Part shown: in pieces, positions 8,394-16,610 of the stretch
Layout: each line of letters begins with the position of its first letter
Numbering within the stretch: the first letter of the stretch is position 1
DNA from: Geminicoccus harenae
GTDB taxonomy: Bacteria > Pseudomonadota > Alphaproteobacteria > Geminicoccales > Geminicoccaceae
NCBI RefSeq assembly: GCF_019800005.1
Contig: NZ_JABGCL010000026.1
Span: 1 to 64,000 of the forward strand
DNA length: 64,000 nucleotides
Reading direction: 5' to 3'
Notes under the pieces: generated by a model
Databases searched by the model: none
Told to the model about the DNA's origin: nothing
The model's input: only the letters and a program-made list of their open reading frames with translations
Translations under genes and position numbers: made by a program

Positions 8394-8724
8394 CTTCGTC
8401 TCCTTCTCCGCACCTTCACGGCATCGGCGACGCTACGTTCCGGCGCAGGTGCGATCGATTGAGCCGAGGGAGCGGACGAGCCATACCGCCGTATAGGTCC
8501 CGTCCTTCAGCCTGCCTGGAGGCCTCCGCGCGGCAGGAACGGAGCTGCGCCATGGCCTGAGCCCATGCACCCCCCATACGAAGGTCGTACCGCCCTGGCC
8601 GATCGGCGCAGTCCTGCTCGCCCGCCGTACAATGTCCGGCGCTGCGCCCATGCGTGCATCTCCCGTCCCCGGTCAGGCGGGCTGCCCGGACAGCGGCCGC
8701 CGTCACCGGATGGGAGAAGGGATC
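8394..8724. promoter_or_regulatory. divergent promoter region with short inverted repeats
   Basis: This 331-base gap separates the divergent MBL-hydrolase and flavoprotein genes. It contains ATAC-CGCC-GTAT (8483-8494) and TACGA-AGG-TCGTA (8577-8589). These share the heptamer TACCGCC at 8484-8490 and 8588-8594. TACAAT at 8627-8632 could be a -10 for the plus-strand gene, but no good -35 is seen. Regulation of both genes from here is a guess. Confidence 0.3.
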
Positions 8725-9936
8725 ATGCAGCAGCGACTGGTCATCATCGGCGCCGGCTTTGCCGGCATGTATGCGGCACTGTCCGCCGCCCGGCTGCGGG
8801 ACAGCCAGGCCGTGTCGCCGGACCGGCTGGAGATTGCCCTGCTGGCGCCGGAGCCGACCCTGGTGGTCCGCCCGCGGCTCTACGAACCAGGCCCGGAGCG
8901 CCTGACCGCGCCGCTGCAGCCGGTGCTGGATGCGATCGGGGTTACCTTCGTTCCGGGCACCGCCGATGCGGTCCGCCCAGGTGCCCGGCTGATCGACTAC
9001 CGCAGCCCCGGCGGCACGGAGCGACAGCTCGGCTATGACCGGCTGGTCCTGGCCACCGGCAGCCGGCTGTTCCGCCCGGACATCCCGGGCCTGGCGGCGT
9101 TCGGCTTCAGCGTCGACAGCCTCGAGGACGCCATGGCGCTCGACCGGCATCTGCAGGGTCTCGCCCTGCGGCCGCGTTCGGGCGCGCGCGACACCGTCGT
9201 GGTCGCAGGCGGCGGCTTCACCGGGATCGAGGTGGCGACCGAGATGCCGGCCCGCCTGCGCGCCGTGCTCGGCCGGGATGCCCAGCCCCGCGTCGTCATC
9301 GTCCAGCGCGGCGCCGCCATAGCACCGGACATGGGTGCCGCCGCACGGCCGCACATCGAACAGGCGCTGCGGGAACTGCAGGTCGAGACCGAGCTCGATG
9401 TCGGGGTGGCCGCGCTGGACGAGGCCGGCGTGGTGCTGAGCGACGGGCGACGCATCGACACCCTCACCGTGATCTGGGCCGCCGGCATGCGCGCCGCACC
9501 CCTCACCGCCACGATCCCCGCCGAGCGCGACGATCTCGGCCGCCTGATCGTCGACCGCAATCTGCGCGTACCCGGCATTGCCGGCGTCTTCGCCACCGGC
9601 GACGCGGCGAAGGTGCCATGCGACGAGCTCGGCAACCACGCCCTGATGTCCTGCCAGCACGCCACGCGCATGGGCGCCTTCGCCGGGCACAACGCTGCTG
9701 CCGACCTGCTGGGCGTCCCGGGCCAGCCCTACCACCAGGAAACCTATGTCACCTGCCTCGACCTGGGCGAAGCAGGCGCGATCTTCACCCGCGGCTGGGA
9801 CCGCGAGGTGGAACTGCTCGGCGCGGCCGCGAAGGAGCTGAAGCGCGAGATCAACACGGTCTGGATCTACCCGCCGCGCGCAGAGCGCACCGCCGCCCTG
9901 GCCTCCGCCGATCCGCAGCGCGTCACCGACCTGTAG
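8725..9936 (+). CDS. NAD(P)/FAD-dependent oxidoreductase (NDH-2-like)
   Basis: A 403-residue pyridine-nucleotide-disulfide-type flavoprotein. The N-terminal FAD dinucleotide fold is LVIIGAGFAGMYAAL, the second (NAD(P)H) fold is VVVAGGGFTGIEVATE near residue 155, and the FAD-closing motif reads AGVFATGDAAKV near residue 285. There are no redox-active cysteines, which fits type II NADH dehydrogenases and related quinone reductases. ATG 8725 is chosen because GGGAGAAGG precedes it and the dinucleotide fold starts five residues in; an upstream in-frame start at 8632 would add an unlikely 31-residue extension. It could donate electrons from NADH to the quinone pool. Confidence 0.85.
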   Translation: MQQRLVIIGAGFAGMYAALSAARLRDSQAVSPDRLEIALLAPEPTLVVRPRLYEPGPERLTAPLQPVLDAIGVTFVPGTADAVRPGARLIDYRSPGGTERQLGYDRLVLATGSRLFRPDIPGLAAFGFSVDSLEDAMALDRHLQGLALRPRSGARDTVVVAGGGFTGIEVATEMPARLRAVLGRDAQPRVVIVQRGAAIAPDMGAAARPHIEQALRELQVETELDVGVAALDEAGVVLSDGRRIDTLTVIWAAGMRAAPLTATIPAERDDLGRLIVDRNLRVPGIAGVFATGDAAKVPCDELGNHALMSCQHATRMGAFAGHNAAADLLGVPGQPYHQETYVTCLDLGEAGAIFTRGWDREVELLGAAAKELKREINTVWIYPPRAERTAALASADPQRVTDL

Positions 9937-10057
9937 GCCCTGCGCAACGGGCGACGACACCCTTGCGGCCTACGTCTTCGGCGCGGCCGCGGCCGCTTGC
10001 GCCCGTACCGCGACATCACTCTCCCCCCACAACAGTCGAATGCAACAAGGCCACGCC

Positions 10058-10819
10058 ATGTCCATGCTGAACGAAAAGGTCGTCATCATCACCGGCGGAG
10101 GCTCGGGCATTGGCCGGGAGACCGCCCTGCGCTTCACTGCGCTAGGCGCGAAGGTGGTCATCACCGGGCGGCGCGCCGCAGCACTGGCAGCGACCGCAGC
10201 CGGGCATTCCGACATCGTCGGGCTGGTGGCCGATGCGGCAGACCCTGACGACGCGGGGCGCGCCGTGTCGGAGGCGATCGACCGCTGGGGTCGTCTGGAC
10301 GTGCTGGTCAACAATGCCGGTGCGGGTGCCATCCTCCCGCTGGCGGCGGCCGCGGCGGCCGCGGCGGCCGAGATCGCGCGGATCCTCGCCGTGAACGTGC
10401 TGGGCCCCAGCCTGCTGGCGGCAGCCGCACTGCCGCATCTGGCGGCAGTGCGCGGCAGTATCGTCAACATCTCCAGCACGTTCGGCCATCGACCGGCGGT
10501 GAACCTGTCGCACTATGCCGCCAGCAAGGCCGCACTGGAGCACCTCACCCGCTGCTGGGCGCTGGAACTGGCGCCGCAGGGCATCCGCGTGAACGCAGTG
10601 GCACCTGGCCCCACCGAATCGGAGGCGCTGACCGGCATGATGAACCTGCCGACAACGCAGGCGGCGGCCGTCAGGGAGCAGGAGCGGCAGCGGATTCCGC
10701 TGGGACGGCGGGGCGAGGCGGGCGATATCGCCGCGTGGATCGTGCGGCTCGCCGATCCCTCGTCCGACTGGATCACGGGCCAGGTGATCGCCGTCGATGG
10801 CGGCCTGGGCCTCACCTGA
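10058..10819 (+). CDS. SDR family oxidoreductase
   Basis: A 253-residue classical short-chain dehydrogenase/reductase. It has the cofactor motif ITGGGSGIG near residue 11, NNAG near residue 84, the catalytic Ser in IVNISSTFG and YxxxK in HYAASKAA, and the usual ending GQVIAVDGGLGLT. ATG 10058 is favoured over 10040 because AAGG lies just ahead and MLNEKVVIITG is a usual SDR beginning. Oddity: residues 96-104 are nine alanines encoded by three copies of a 9-base unit, in the helix that normally carries a DWDRVLAVN-like segment. The substrate is unknown. Confidence 0.88.
   Translation: MSMLNEKVVIITGGGSGIGRETALRFTALGAKVVITGRRAAALAATAAGHSDIVGLVADAADPDDAGRAVSEAIDRWGRLDVLVNNAGAGAILPLAAAAAAAAAEIARILAVNVLGPSLLAAAALPHLAAVRGSIVNISSTFGHRPAVNLSHYAASKAALEHLTRCWALELAPQGIRVNAVAPGPTESEALTGMMNLPTTQAAAVREQERQRIPLGRRGEAGDIAAWIVRLADPSSDWITGQVIAVDGGLGLT
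10343..10369 (+). repeat. three tandem 9-base units coding a poly-Ala tract
   Basis: GCGGCGGCC is repeated three times (10343-10351, 10352-10360, 10361-10369) inside the SDR gene and in its reading frame. It encodes nine consecutive alanines. The array is perfect, so copy number could change by slippage in steps of three residues without breaking the frame. Confidence 0.85.
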
Positions 10820-10858
10820 ACCGCTTGCCTGACCAAGCATCGATCGGGAGGAGCCCCA

Positions 10859-11034
10859 TGCCAGCATGTGCCCTCCGGGTGCGAGCCACCGCCCAACAGG
10901 CCGAGGCGGACACTCGCTGCGCATCGGTATGGCTGAGGGATCCAAGGCCGGCAGCCGTCCTGCCCAGGCGGATGCCGGGTCAATTCAGTGCGCTGGACCA
11001 GCGAATCGCCGTGGTGCTGACCGCAGAACGCTAG
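10859..11034 (+). CDS. small hypothetical protein (58 aa), doubtful
   Basis: A 58-codon frame with a strong ribosome-binding site (GGGAGGAG, 10847-10854) a few bases ahead of its ATG, lying 39 bases after the SDR stop. The product is Arg/Ala-rich and unrecognised, with no membrane segment. It may be the last gene of the SDR transcript or chance in GC-rich DNA. The main support is the ribosome-binding site. Confidence 0.3.
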
Positions 11035-11320
11035 GTAACCGGGCGGCTGGGTGCCCATGCCCTCACGCTCGCGTCCTGTGCGGCCGTACCCCTAGGCGGC
11101 AGATTCCACACGAGGACGGGCCACCATTGAGGTTGTCAGGACGTCCAGGCTCCTCCTAGGTTGCGGCGCGGCGGAAGACCGCGGACTGCGACAGGTGGAT
11201 GGCGCGAACGTCGGGGCGCTGTGGGGCGTGGTGCCGGAGCGGCGCGATCCACGGCTGCGCTGATGGCTGGCTCCATCTGCCGTCGCACGATCATCCCTCA
11301 GAATCCTGGAACACCGCATC
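11035..11320. other. intergenic region ahead of the phosphoesterase/ABC operon
   Basis: About 290 bases with no supported gene; with the doubtful small frame before it, the gap after the SDR gene is about 500 bases. No clear promoter or hairpin is seen. A promoter for the seven-gene operon that begins at 11321 must lie here if the operon is transcribed independently. Confidence 0.5.
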
Positions 11321-12145
11321 ATGCCCCGGGTGCTGCAGATCTCCGACAGCCATCTGAGCAGTGGCAAGCCGCATTTCGCGGCCAACTGGCCGCCGCTGCG
11401 CCGCTGGATCGAGGCGCAGGACGCGGCACTGGTCGTCCATACCGGCGACGTCACGGTCGACGGTGCCGATCAGGAGGAGGACATGGAGCATGGTGCGGCC
11501 ATGCTCCATGCGCTGAACATCCCGGTCATGGCCCTGCCCGGCAACCATGATGTCGGCGAGGCCGGCCATCCGCACCAGCCGGTCGACGGCCTGCGCCTCG
11601 CCCGCTGGCGCCGGCATTTCGGCCAGGACCATTGGCTGCGCGATGTCGGGGATTGGCGGCTGATCGGCCTGAACAGCATGCTGTTCGGCGAGGGCGGGCC
11701 GGAAGAGGCCGCGCAGCGCGCCTGGCTCGATCAGGCGATGGCAGGGGCGGGTGGCCGCCCGGTGGCCTGGTTCATGCACCAGCCCTTGTTCATCGCCGAC
11801 CCCGACGAACCGGACACGGGCTACTGGTCGGTCAAGCCGGAGCCGCGCCGGGACCTGCTCGCTTTGGCCCGACGCTCGAACGTCCGGCTGATCGCCAGCG
11901 GTCATCTGCACAAGGCGCATCACGCGGAGGTCGCCGGGGTGCATCATGTCTGGTGCCCGGCCTCCGGCTTCCTGGTGGGCGCCGCCCTGCAGCCGGAACT
12001 CGCCGGCGATGCCCGGCTGGGTGCGGTGATCCTCGACCTGGAGGGGCCGGAGGTCTCCGTCACGGTGAGCGAGGTTCCGGGGCTGCAGGATCTTTGGATC
12101 GACGACGTGATCCATGAGGTCTATCCACCCCGGCAGGCAGCCTGA
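11321..12145 (+). CDS. calcineurin-like metallophosphoesterase
   Basis: A 274-residue dimetal phosphoesterase of the CpdA/GpdQ class. The metal ligands are visible in order: SDSHL near residue 8, HTGDVTVDG near residue 40, PGNHDVG near residue 74, MHQPL near residue 149 and SGHLHKAHH near residue 189. No signal peptide is seen, so it is probably cytoplasmic. It lies 56 bases upstream of the Ugp-like ABC genes and is likely the first gene of that operon, where it would hydrolyse an imported phosphodiester or phosphoester. A second paralogue closes the transporter block at 16611. The exact substrate is not determined. Confidence 0.83.
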   Translation: MPRVLQISDSHLSSGKPHFAANWPPLRRWIEAQDAALVVHTGDVTVDGADQEEDMEHGAAMLHALNIPVMALPGNHDVGEAGHPHQPVDGLRLARWRRHFGQDHWLRDVGDWRLIGLNSMLFGEGGPEEAAQRAWLDQAMAGAGGRPVAWFMHQPLFIADPDEPDTGYWSVKPEPRRDLLALARRSNVRLIASGHLHKAHHAEVAGVHHVWCPASGFLVGAALQPELAGDARLGAVILDLEGPEVSVTVSEVPGLQDLWIDDVIHEVYPPRQAA

Positions 12146-12149
12146 TCCA

Positions 12150-12171
12150 GCAGGATCCGGCAGTATCCTGC
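12150..12171 (+). promoter_or_regulatory. stem-loop between phosphoesterase and ABC genes
   Basis: Perfect 7-bp arms GCAGGAT (12150-12156) and ATCCTGC (12165-12171) with an 8-base loop, in the 56-base spacer. No T-run follows, so it is more likely a message-processing or attenuation element than a full terminator. Confidence 0.35.
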
Positions 12172-12201
12172 AAGAACCAGTACCGGGGAGGTCTCATCTG
12201 C

Positions 12202-13401
12202 ATGGCGCAGGTCGAGTTGCAGGGCATTACCAAGTCGTTCGGCGCCACGCGCGTCCTGAAGGACGTGAACCTGTCGATCGAGGACGGGGAGTTCCTGACC
12301 CTGGTGGGGCCGTCCGGCTGCGGCAAGACCACGCTGATCCGGATCATCGCGGGCCTGGAGCAGCAGACCAGTGGCAGCATCCGCATCGACGGCGCCTCCA
12401 TCGACCATCTGCGCCCGCATGAGCGGCGGATCGCCATGGTCTTCCAGTCCTATGCGCTCTACCCGCACATGACCGCCTACGGGAACATGGCGCTGCCGCT
12501 GACCATGGCGCGGCTGCACCTGTACGAGCGGATCCCGCTCCTGCGCCTGCTGTCGCCGCGGCGCCGCTCGGTCATGAAGCAGATCGACGCCGAGGTGCAG
12601 GCGGTCGCCAACCAGCTGAAGATCGGACCGCTCCTGCAGCGCCGCCCGGCCCAGCTCTCCGGCGGCCAGCGCCAGCGCGTGGCACTCGGCCGGGCCATGG
12701 TCCGGGACCCTGCGGCCTTCCTGATGGACGAGCCGCTCTCCAATCTCGACGCGGAGCTCCGCGTCCACATGCGCACCGAGCTCGCCGAGCTGCACCAGCG
12801 GATCGGCGCCACCTTCATCTACGTGACCCACGACCAGGTCGAGGCGATGTCGATGTCGGACCGCATCGCGATGATGGATGGCGGCCAGGTGGCGCAGCTC
12901 GGCACGCCTTCGGAACTCTATGAGCGGCCAGCCAGCATCCGCGTCGCCCAGTTCATCGGCAGCCCGGCGATCAACATCCTGCCGGGCCAGGTCGGGCCGG
13001 ACGGGGCGGTCGAGCTGCTGGGCCGAAAGCTGCCGATCTCGACGCGTCTGCCGCCAGGCTCGGCGGTCTCCATCGGCATCCGGCCCGAGGCGATCCGGGT
13101 GACCGGCGGCGGCGACCCTGCCGCCGAAGTGTCCCTCCATGCCCATCTGCGGCGCCGGGAGCTGCTCGGGCCGGAGCAGATCCTGCACTTCCACCTGGAC
13201 CGCCTCGAGTCGGCCACGGTGATCGTGCGTCTTGCCGGAGCGCAGGCCCCGGTGGCCGTGGACGGTGCGGCCGAGCTCGGCTTCGATCCCGGCGCCTGCC
13301 ATGTGTTCGACGCCGAGGGGAACCGGGTCGAAGTCTCCCGGGCGGAGAGCCGGGCCGTGCCGCCGCAAGCGGCGCTCGTCCAGGTGGGAAGGGCAGGGTA
13401 G
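12202..13401 (+). CDS. ABC transporter ATP-binding protein, UgpC/MalK-like
   Basis: A 399-residue ATPase of the CUT1/UgpC class. Walker A is GPSGCGKTT near residue 37, the Q-loop VFQSYALYPHMT near 82, the signature LSGGQRQRVALGRAM near 152, Walker B FLMDEPLSNLD and the switch His in YVTHDQ. A C-terminal TOBE/regulatory region follows (GSPAINILPGQV, SIGIRPEAIR). Between Q-loop and signature there is a basic, Arg/Leu-rich insertion (around residues 104-130, with LLSPRRRS) longer than in usual MalK proteins. The next permease starts directly after its stop. It energises the importer encoded at 13402-16555. Confidence 0.9.
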   Translation: MAQVELQGITKSFGATRVLKDVNLSIEDGEFLTLVGPSGCGKTTLIRIIAGLEQQTSGSIRIDGASIDHLRPHERRIAMVFQSYALYPHMTAYGNMALPLTMARLHLYERIPLLRLLSPRRRSVMKQIDAEVQAVANQLKIGPLLQRRPAQLSGGQRQRVALGRAMVRDPAAFLMDEPLSNLDAELRVHMRTELAELHQRIGATFIYVTHDQVEAMSMSDRIAMMDGGQVAQLGTPSELYERPASIRVAQFIGSPAINILPGQVGPDGAVELLGRKLPISTRLPPGSAVSIGIRPEAIRVTGGGDPAAEVSLHAHLRRRELLGPEQILHFHLDRLESATVIVRLAGAQAPVAVDGAAELGFDPGACHVFDAEGNRVEVSRAESRAVPPQAALVQVGRAG

Positions 13402-14322
13402 ATGGCCAGCGCTGTCGCTATCTCCGCACCGCGGCCGACGTCCCGACGGCAGGTGCTCATCGAGAAGCTGATCGGCTGCGGCTTCGTCTTCCCGGTCTGC
13501 GTCCTGCTGCTGCTGCTCAACATCGTGCCGTTGGGCGTGCTGGCCCTGCTGAGCTTCACCGACTACCAGATGGGGGCCGTCGACTTCGGCTTTGTCGGGC
13601 TCGACAATTTCGCCAAGGCGCTGGGCGACCCGGTGTTCCGCCGCGCCGTCACCAACACCCTGATCTATGTAGCGATCGTGCTGCCCGGGTCGGTGGTGCT
13701 GGGCCTGTTCGCGGCCGTCCTGATCCACGGGCGGCTGGGCTCGCGCCCGTTCTACGAGATCGTCTATTTCCTGCCGATCACCACGACCATCGTGGCGATG
13801 GCGGCGGTCTGGCAGATCGTGCTGCATCCGGGGCTGGGGCCGGTCAACGCCGTGCTGCAGCGCCTGGGCTTCGAGCCGGTGATGTTCCTGAGCGACCCGG
13901 CTTTCGCCCTGCCGACGCTGGCGGTGATCGGCATCTGGCAGCTCGTCGGCTTCAACATGATCCTGTTCCTGGCCGGCCTCTCGGCGATCCCGCGGGACCT
14001 GTACGAGGCGGCCGAGATCGACGGCTGCGGCAGCCCGGTCGACCGGTTCCTGACCGTCACCTGGCCGCTGCTCGGCCCCACGACCATGTTCGTGATCGTC
14101 ACCAGCTCGATCACCTCCTTCAAGGTCTTCGACACGGTCGTCGCCATGACCAAGGGTGGGCCCATGGGTTCGACCGAGGTGCTGCTCTACGCGATCTACC
14201 TGGAAGGCTTCCAGTATTTCAATTCGTCCTACGCGTCGGTCCTGACGCTGATCTTCCTGGTGTTCATCCTGATCTTCGCGGTCATCCAGACCTTCGTCCT
14301 CGACAAGCGGGTGCATTACTGA
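13402..14322 (+). CDS. ABC transporter permease, UgpA/MalF-like
   Basis: A 306-residue inner-membrane permease with about six hydrophobic helices. The first is FVFPVCVLLLLLNIVPLG near residues 29-46. The EAA loop that docks the ATPase is present as EAAEIDGCGSPVDRFLTVTW near residue 205. The ATG follows the stop of the ATPase gene with no spacer, so translation is likely coupled. It pairs with the permease at 14371. The family usually imports sugars, glycerol-3-phosphate or glycerophosphodiesters; the flanking phosphoesterases favour a phosphorylated substrate. Confidence 0.88.
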   Translation: MASAVAISAPRPTSRRQVLIEKLIGCGFVFPVCVLLLLLNIVPLGVLALLSFTDYQMGAVDFGFVGLDNFAKALGDPVFRRAVTNTLIYVAIVLPGSVVLGLFAAVLIHGRLGSRPFYEIVYFLPITTTIVAMAAVWQIVLHPGLGPVNAVLQRLGFEPVMFLSDPAFALPTLAVIGIWQLVGFNMILFLAGLSAIPRDLYEAAEIDGCGSPVDRFLTVTWPLLGPTTMFVIVTSSITSFKVFDTVVAMTKGGPMGSTEVLLYAIYLEGFQYFNSSYASVLTLIFLVFILIFAVIQTFVLDKRVHY

Positions 14323-14370
14323 GATGCCGGGCCCGACATCGCAACTTCAGGGAGCCGGGAAAGGCCAGCC

Positions 14371-15207
14371 ATGAGCGCTCCAGTACGCCGCTTCGTCACC
14401 CTGTTCCTGGTCCACGCTGCCCTGCTGGTCGGTGCCGCCTTCATCCTCCTGCCGTTCGTCTGGATGCTGGCCACCTCGATCAAGCCGCCGGAGGAATTGT
14501 TCACCGCACAGCTGCAGATCCTGCCCGACCGCTTCTATGGCGTGGAGAACTATCGCTTCGCGCTGGAGAACGCGCCGCTGCTGCGCTTTGCGCTGAACGG
14601 CGTGATCGTCTGCGGCGGGATCCTGGTGGTGCAGCTCCTGACCTCGATCCCGTGCGCCTATGCGCTGGCCAAGCTGCGCTTTCCCGGCCGCAACCTCCTC
14701 ATGACCCTGGTCCTGCTCGGCCTGTGCATCCCGGTCCAGGTGCCGGCCCTGCCGATCTATATCGGTCTCGCCTATACCGGCCTGCTCAACACCTATTTCT
14801 CGATGATGCTGCCGTTCTTCCTGTCGGTATTCGCCATCTTCCTGTTCCGCCAGTTCTTCCGCAGCTTCCCGGATGACATCATCCATGCCGCGCGGCTGGA
14901 CGGGATGAGCGAGTTCGAGATCGTCTGGCGGATCGTGACGCCCAGCGCCTGGCCGGCGATCGCCGCCTTCTCGGTGTTCTCGATCGTGGCCCACTGGAAT
15001 GACCTGTACTGGCCGCTCATCGTGATCAGCGACATCGAGCTGGCGACCCCGCCGCTGGGCATGCTGTTCTTCGCCAATGCGGAGAGCGGCACCAATTACG
15101 GCGCGCTCATGGCCGCGGCCACGATCCTGACGGCACCCTTGGTGATCGCGTTCCTGTTCGCGCGGCGCCGCTTCATCCAGGGCATCACCATGACCGGCGT
15201 GAAGTGA
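14371..15207 (+). CDS. ABC transporter permease, UgpE/MalG-like
   Basis: A 278-residue second permease subunit. Helices are seen at the N-terminus (LFLVHAALLVGAAFILLPFV), several in the middle and one at the C-terminus. The EAA-type loop reads HAARLDGMSEFEIVWRIVTP near residue 172. It starts 48 bases after the first permease and is followed by the binding-protein gene. Length and organisation match MalG/UgpE proteins. It forms the membrane channel with the product of 13402-14322. Confidence 0.88.
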   Translation: MSAPVRRFVTLFLVHAALLVGAAFILLPFVWMLATSIKPPEELFTAQLQILPDRFYGVENYRFALENAPLLRFALNGVIVCGGILVVQLLTSIPCAYALAKLRFPGRNLLMTLVLLGLCIPVQVPALPIYIGLAYTGLLNTYFSMMLPFFLSVFAIFLFRQFFRSFPDDIIHAARLDGMSEFEIVWRIVTPSAWPAIAAFSVFSIVAHWNDLYWPLIVISDIELATPPLGMLFFANAESGTNYGALMAAATILTAPLVIAFLFARRRFIQGITMTGVK

Positions 15208-15271
15208 CGCGGAGTCGTCGAGTTGTAACAATGACACCGCATGAGCGGTGCGCGCAAAGGGGGGAGTCCTC

Positions 15272-16555
15272 ATGTCGATGAGATCTTGGACGTCGTTGGC
15301 CTCGGTGGCCGTCATCGCCGGAATGCTGGGCCTGCCGGGCGGTGCCGCCCGGGCGGAGGTCACGCTGGAAGTGCTCTATGCCTTCCCGTCGTTTGCCCGC
15401 TTCCACGAGCCGATCGCCCAGAAGTTCCAGGAGCAGCACCCGGACATCAAGATCGAGTTCCGCGCCCCGGTGCCCGACTATGACGAGGGCCACCAGCTGA
15501 TGCTGCGCCAGGCGATCACCAACCAGCTGCCGGACATCTACTATTCCGGCTTCCATCTCCTGCGCGAGCTCGCGGAGACACTGGAAAAGCGCGACCAGAT
15601 CATCGACCTGGGCCCGCTGTTCGAGGCCGAGCCGGCGGAGTGGCGGGCGGAGAACTATTCGGAGACGCTGCTCGCCCTCGGCAAGGTCAACGGCAAGCAG
15701 TACGGCGTGCCGTTCAACGCGTCCTCGCCGATCATGTACTACAACCGGGACCTGGTGAAGGCGGCCGGCGGCGATCCGGACAACATGCCGTCCACCTGGG
15801 ACGAGCTGCTGGACCTGGCCAAGCGCATCAACGACCTGGAAGGCGACGTCACCGGCATCTCCTACGACGTCCAGGGCTGGCCGGATCCGTGGCTGTGGGA
15901 AGCGATGATCCTGCAGCAGGGCGGCCGCATGGTCGACGAGAACAACAAGGTCGCGTTCGGCGGCGAGGAAGGGATGCGCGCGCTGCAGATCTTCCGGCGG
16001 CTGGTGGACGACGGGGGCATGATGCTCATCGAGCGTGAGCAGTCCCGCCAGCTCTTCCAGGCCGGCAAGATCGGCATGTATTTCGACTCGCCGGCACTGA
16101 TGCGCCAGATGACCGACATGAGCGAGGGCAAGTTCGCGCTGGGCTCGACGACCTTCCCCCTGGACAACAAGGAAGAAGGCGGCGTGCCGACCGGCGGCAA
16201 CCTCGCCGTCATCCTGAGCCAGGACGAGGCCGAGCAGAAGGCGGCCTGGGAGTTCATCAAGTTCGCGACCGGGCCTGAGGCGCAGACGCTGGTGGTCGAG
16301 CTGAGCGGCTACATGCCGACCAACAAGGGCGCCCTCGGCCCGGACTATCTGGGCCCGTTCTACGAGGCCAACCCGAACTTCAAGACCATCGCGGAGCAGA
16401 TGGACCGCTCCCGGCCGTTCGGCGGCCATCGCGGCAACGCCGTGCGGCTGTGGCGCGCCCAGCGCGACATCATCAACAACTACATGCGCGGCAACCTGAC
16501 CCCGGAGGATGCGCTCCAGCAGCTCGTCACCGAGACCCAGGCAGTCATCGACTGA
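15272..16555 (+). CDS. ABC transporter substrate-binding protein, UgpB-like
   Basis: A 427-residue periplasmic solute-binding protein of the family-1 extracellular class. A Sec-type signal peptide covers about residues 1-28 (hydrophobic core followed by GGAARA, cleavage before EVTLEV). The mature protein starts with VLYAFPSFARFHEPIAQKF, as usual for UgpB relatives, and contains GVPFNASSPIMYYN and GVPTGGNLAVI. ATG 15272 is chosen over GTG 15248 because AGGGGGGAG stands immediately upstream and the signal peptide then has normal length. It captures the substrate for the permeases at 13402 and 14371. Confidence 0.88.
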   Translation: MSMRSWTSLASVAVIAGMLGLPGGAARAEVTLEVLYAFPSFARFHEPIAQKFQEQHPDIKIEFRAPVPDYDEGHQLMLRQAITNQLPDIYYSGFHLLRELAETLEKRDQIIDLGPLFEAEPAEWRAENYSETLLALGKVNGKQYGVPFNASSPIMYYNRDLVKAAGGDPDNMPSTWDELLDLAKRINDLEGDVTGISYDVQGWPDPWLWEAMILQQGGRMVDENNKVAFGGEEGMRALQIFRRLVDDGGMMLIEREQSRQLFQAGKIGMYFDSPALMRQMTDMSEGKFALGSTTFPLDNKEEGGVPTGGNLAVILSQDEAEQKAAWEFIKFATGPEAQTLVVELSGYMPTNKGALGPDYLGPFYEANPNFKTIAEQMDRSRPFGGHRGNAVRLWRAQRDIINNYMRGNLTPEDALQQLVTETQAVID

Positions 16556-16610
16556 ACGCCGCCAAAGACCAGCCACGCATGACCGTATCGACCGGACGGA
16601 TGCCTTTTGC

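Noticed and set aside
12121..14316. 731-codon minus-strand frame across the Ugp-like ATPase and permease genes
   Set aside because: The plus-strand genes carry full ABC motifs; this frame is Asp/Gln/His/Arg-rich noise.
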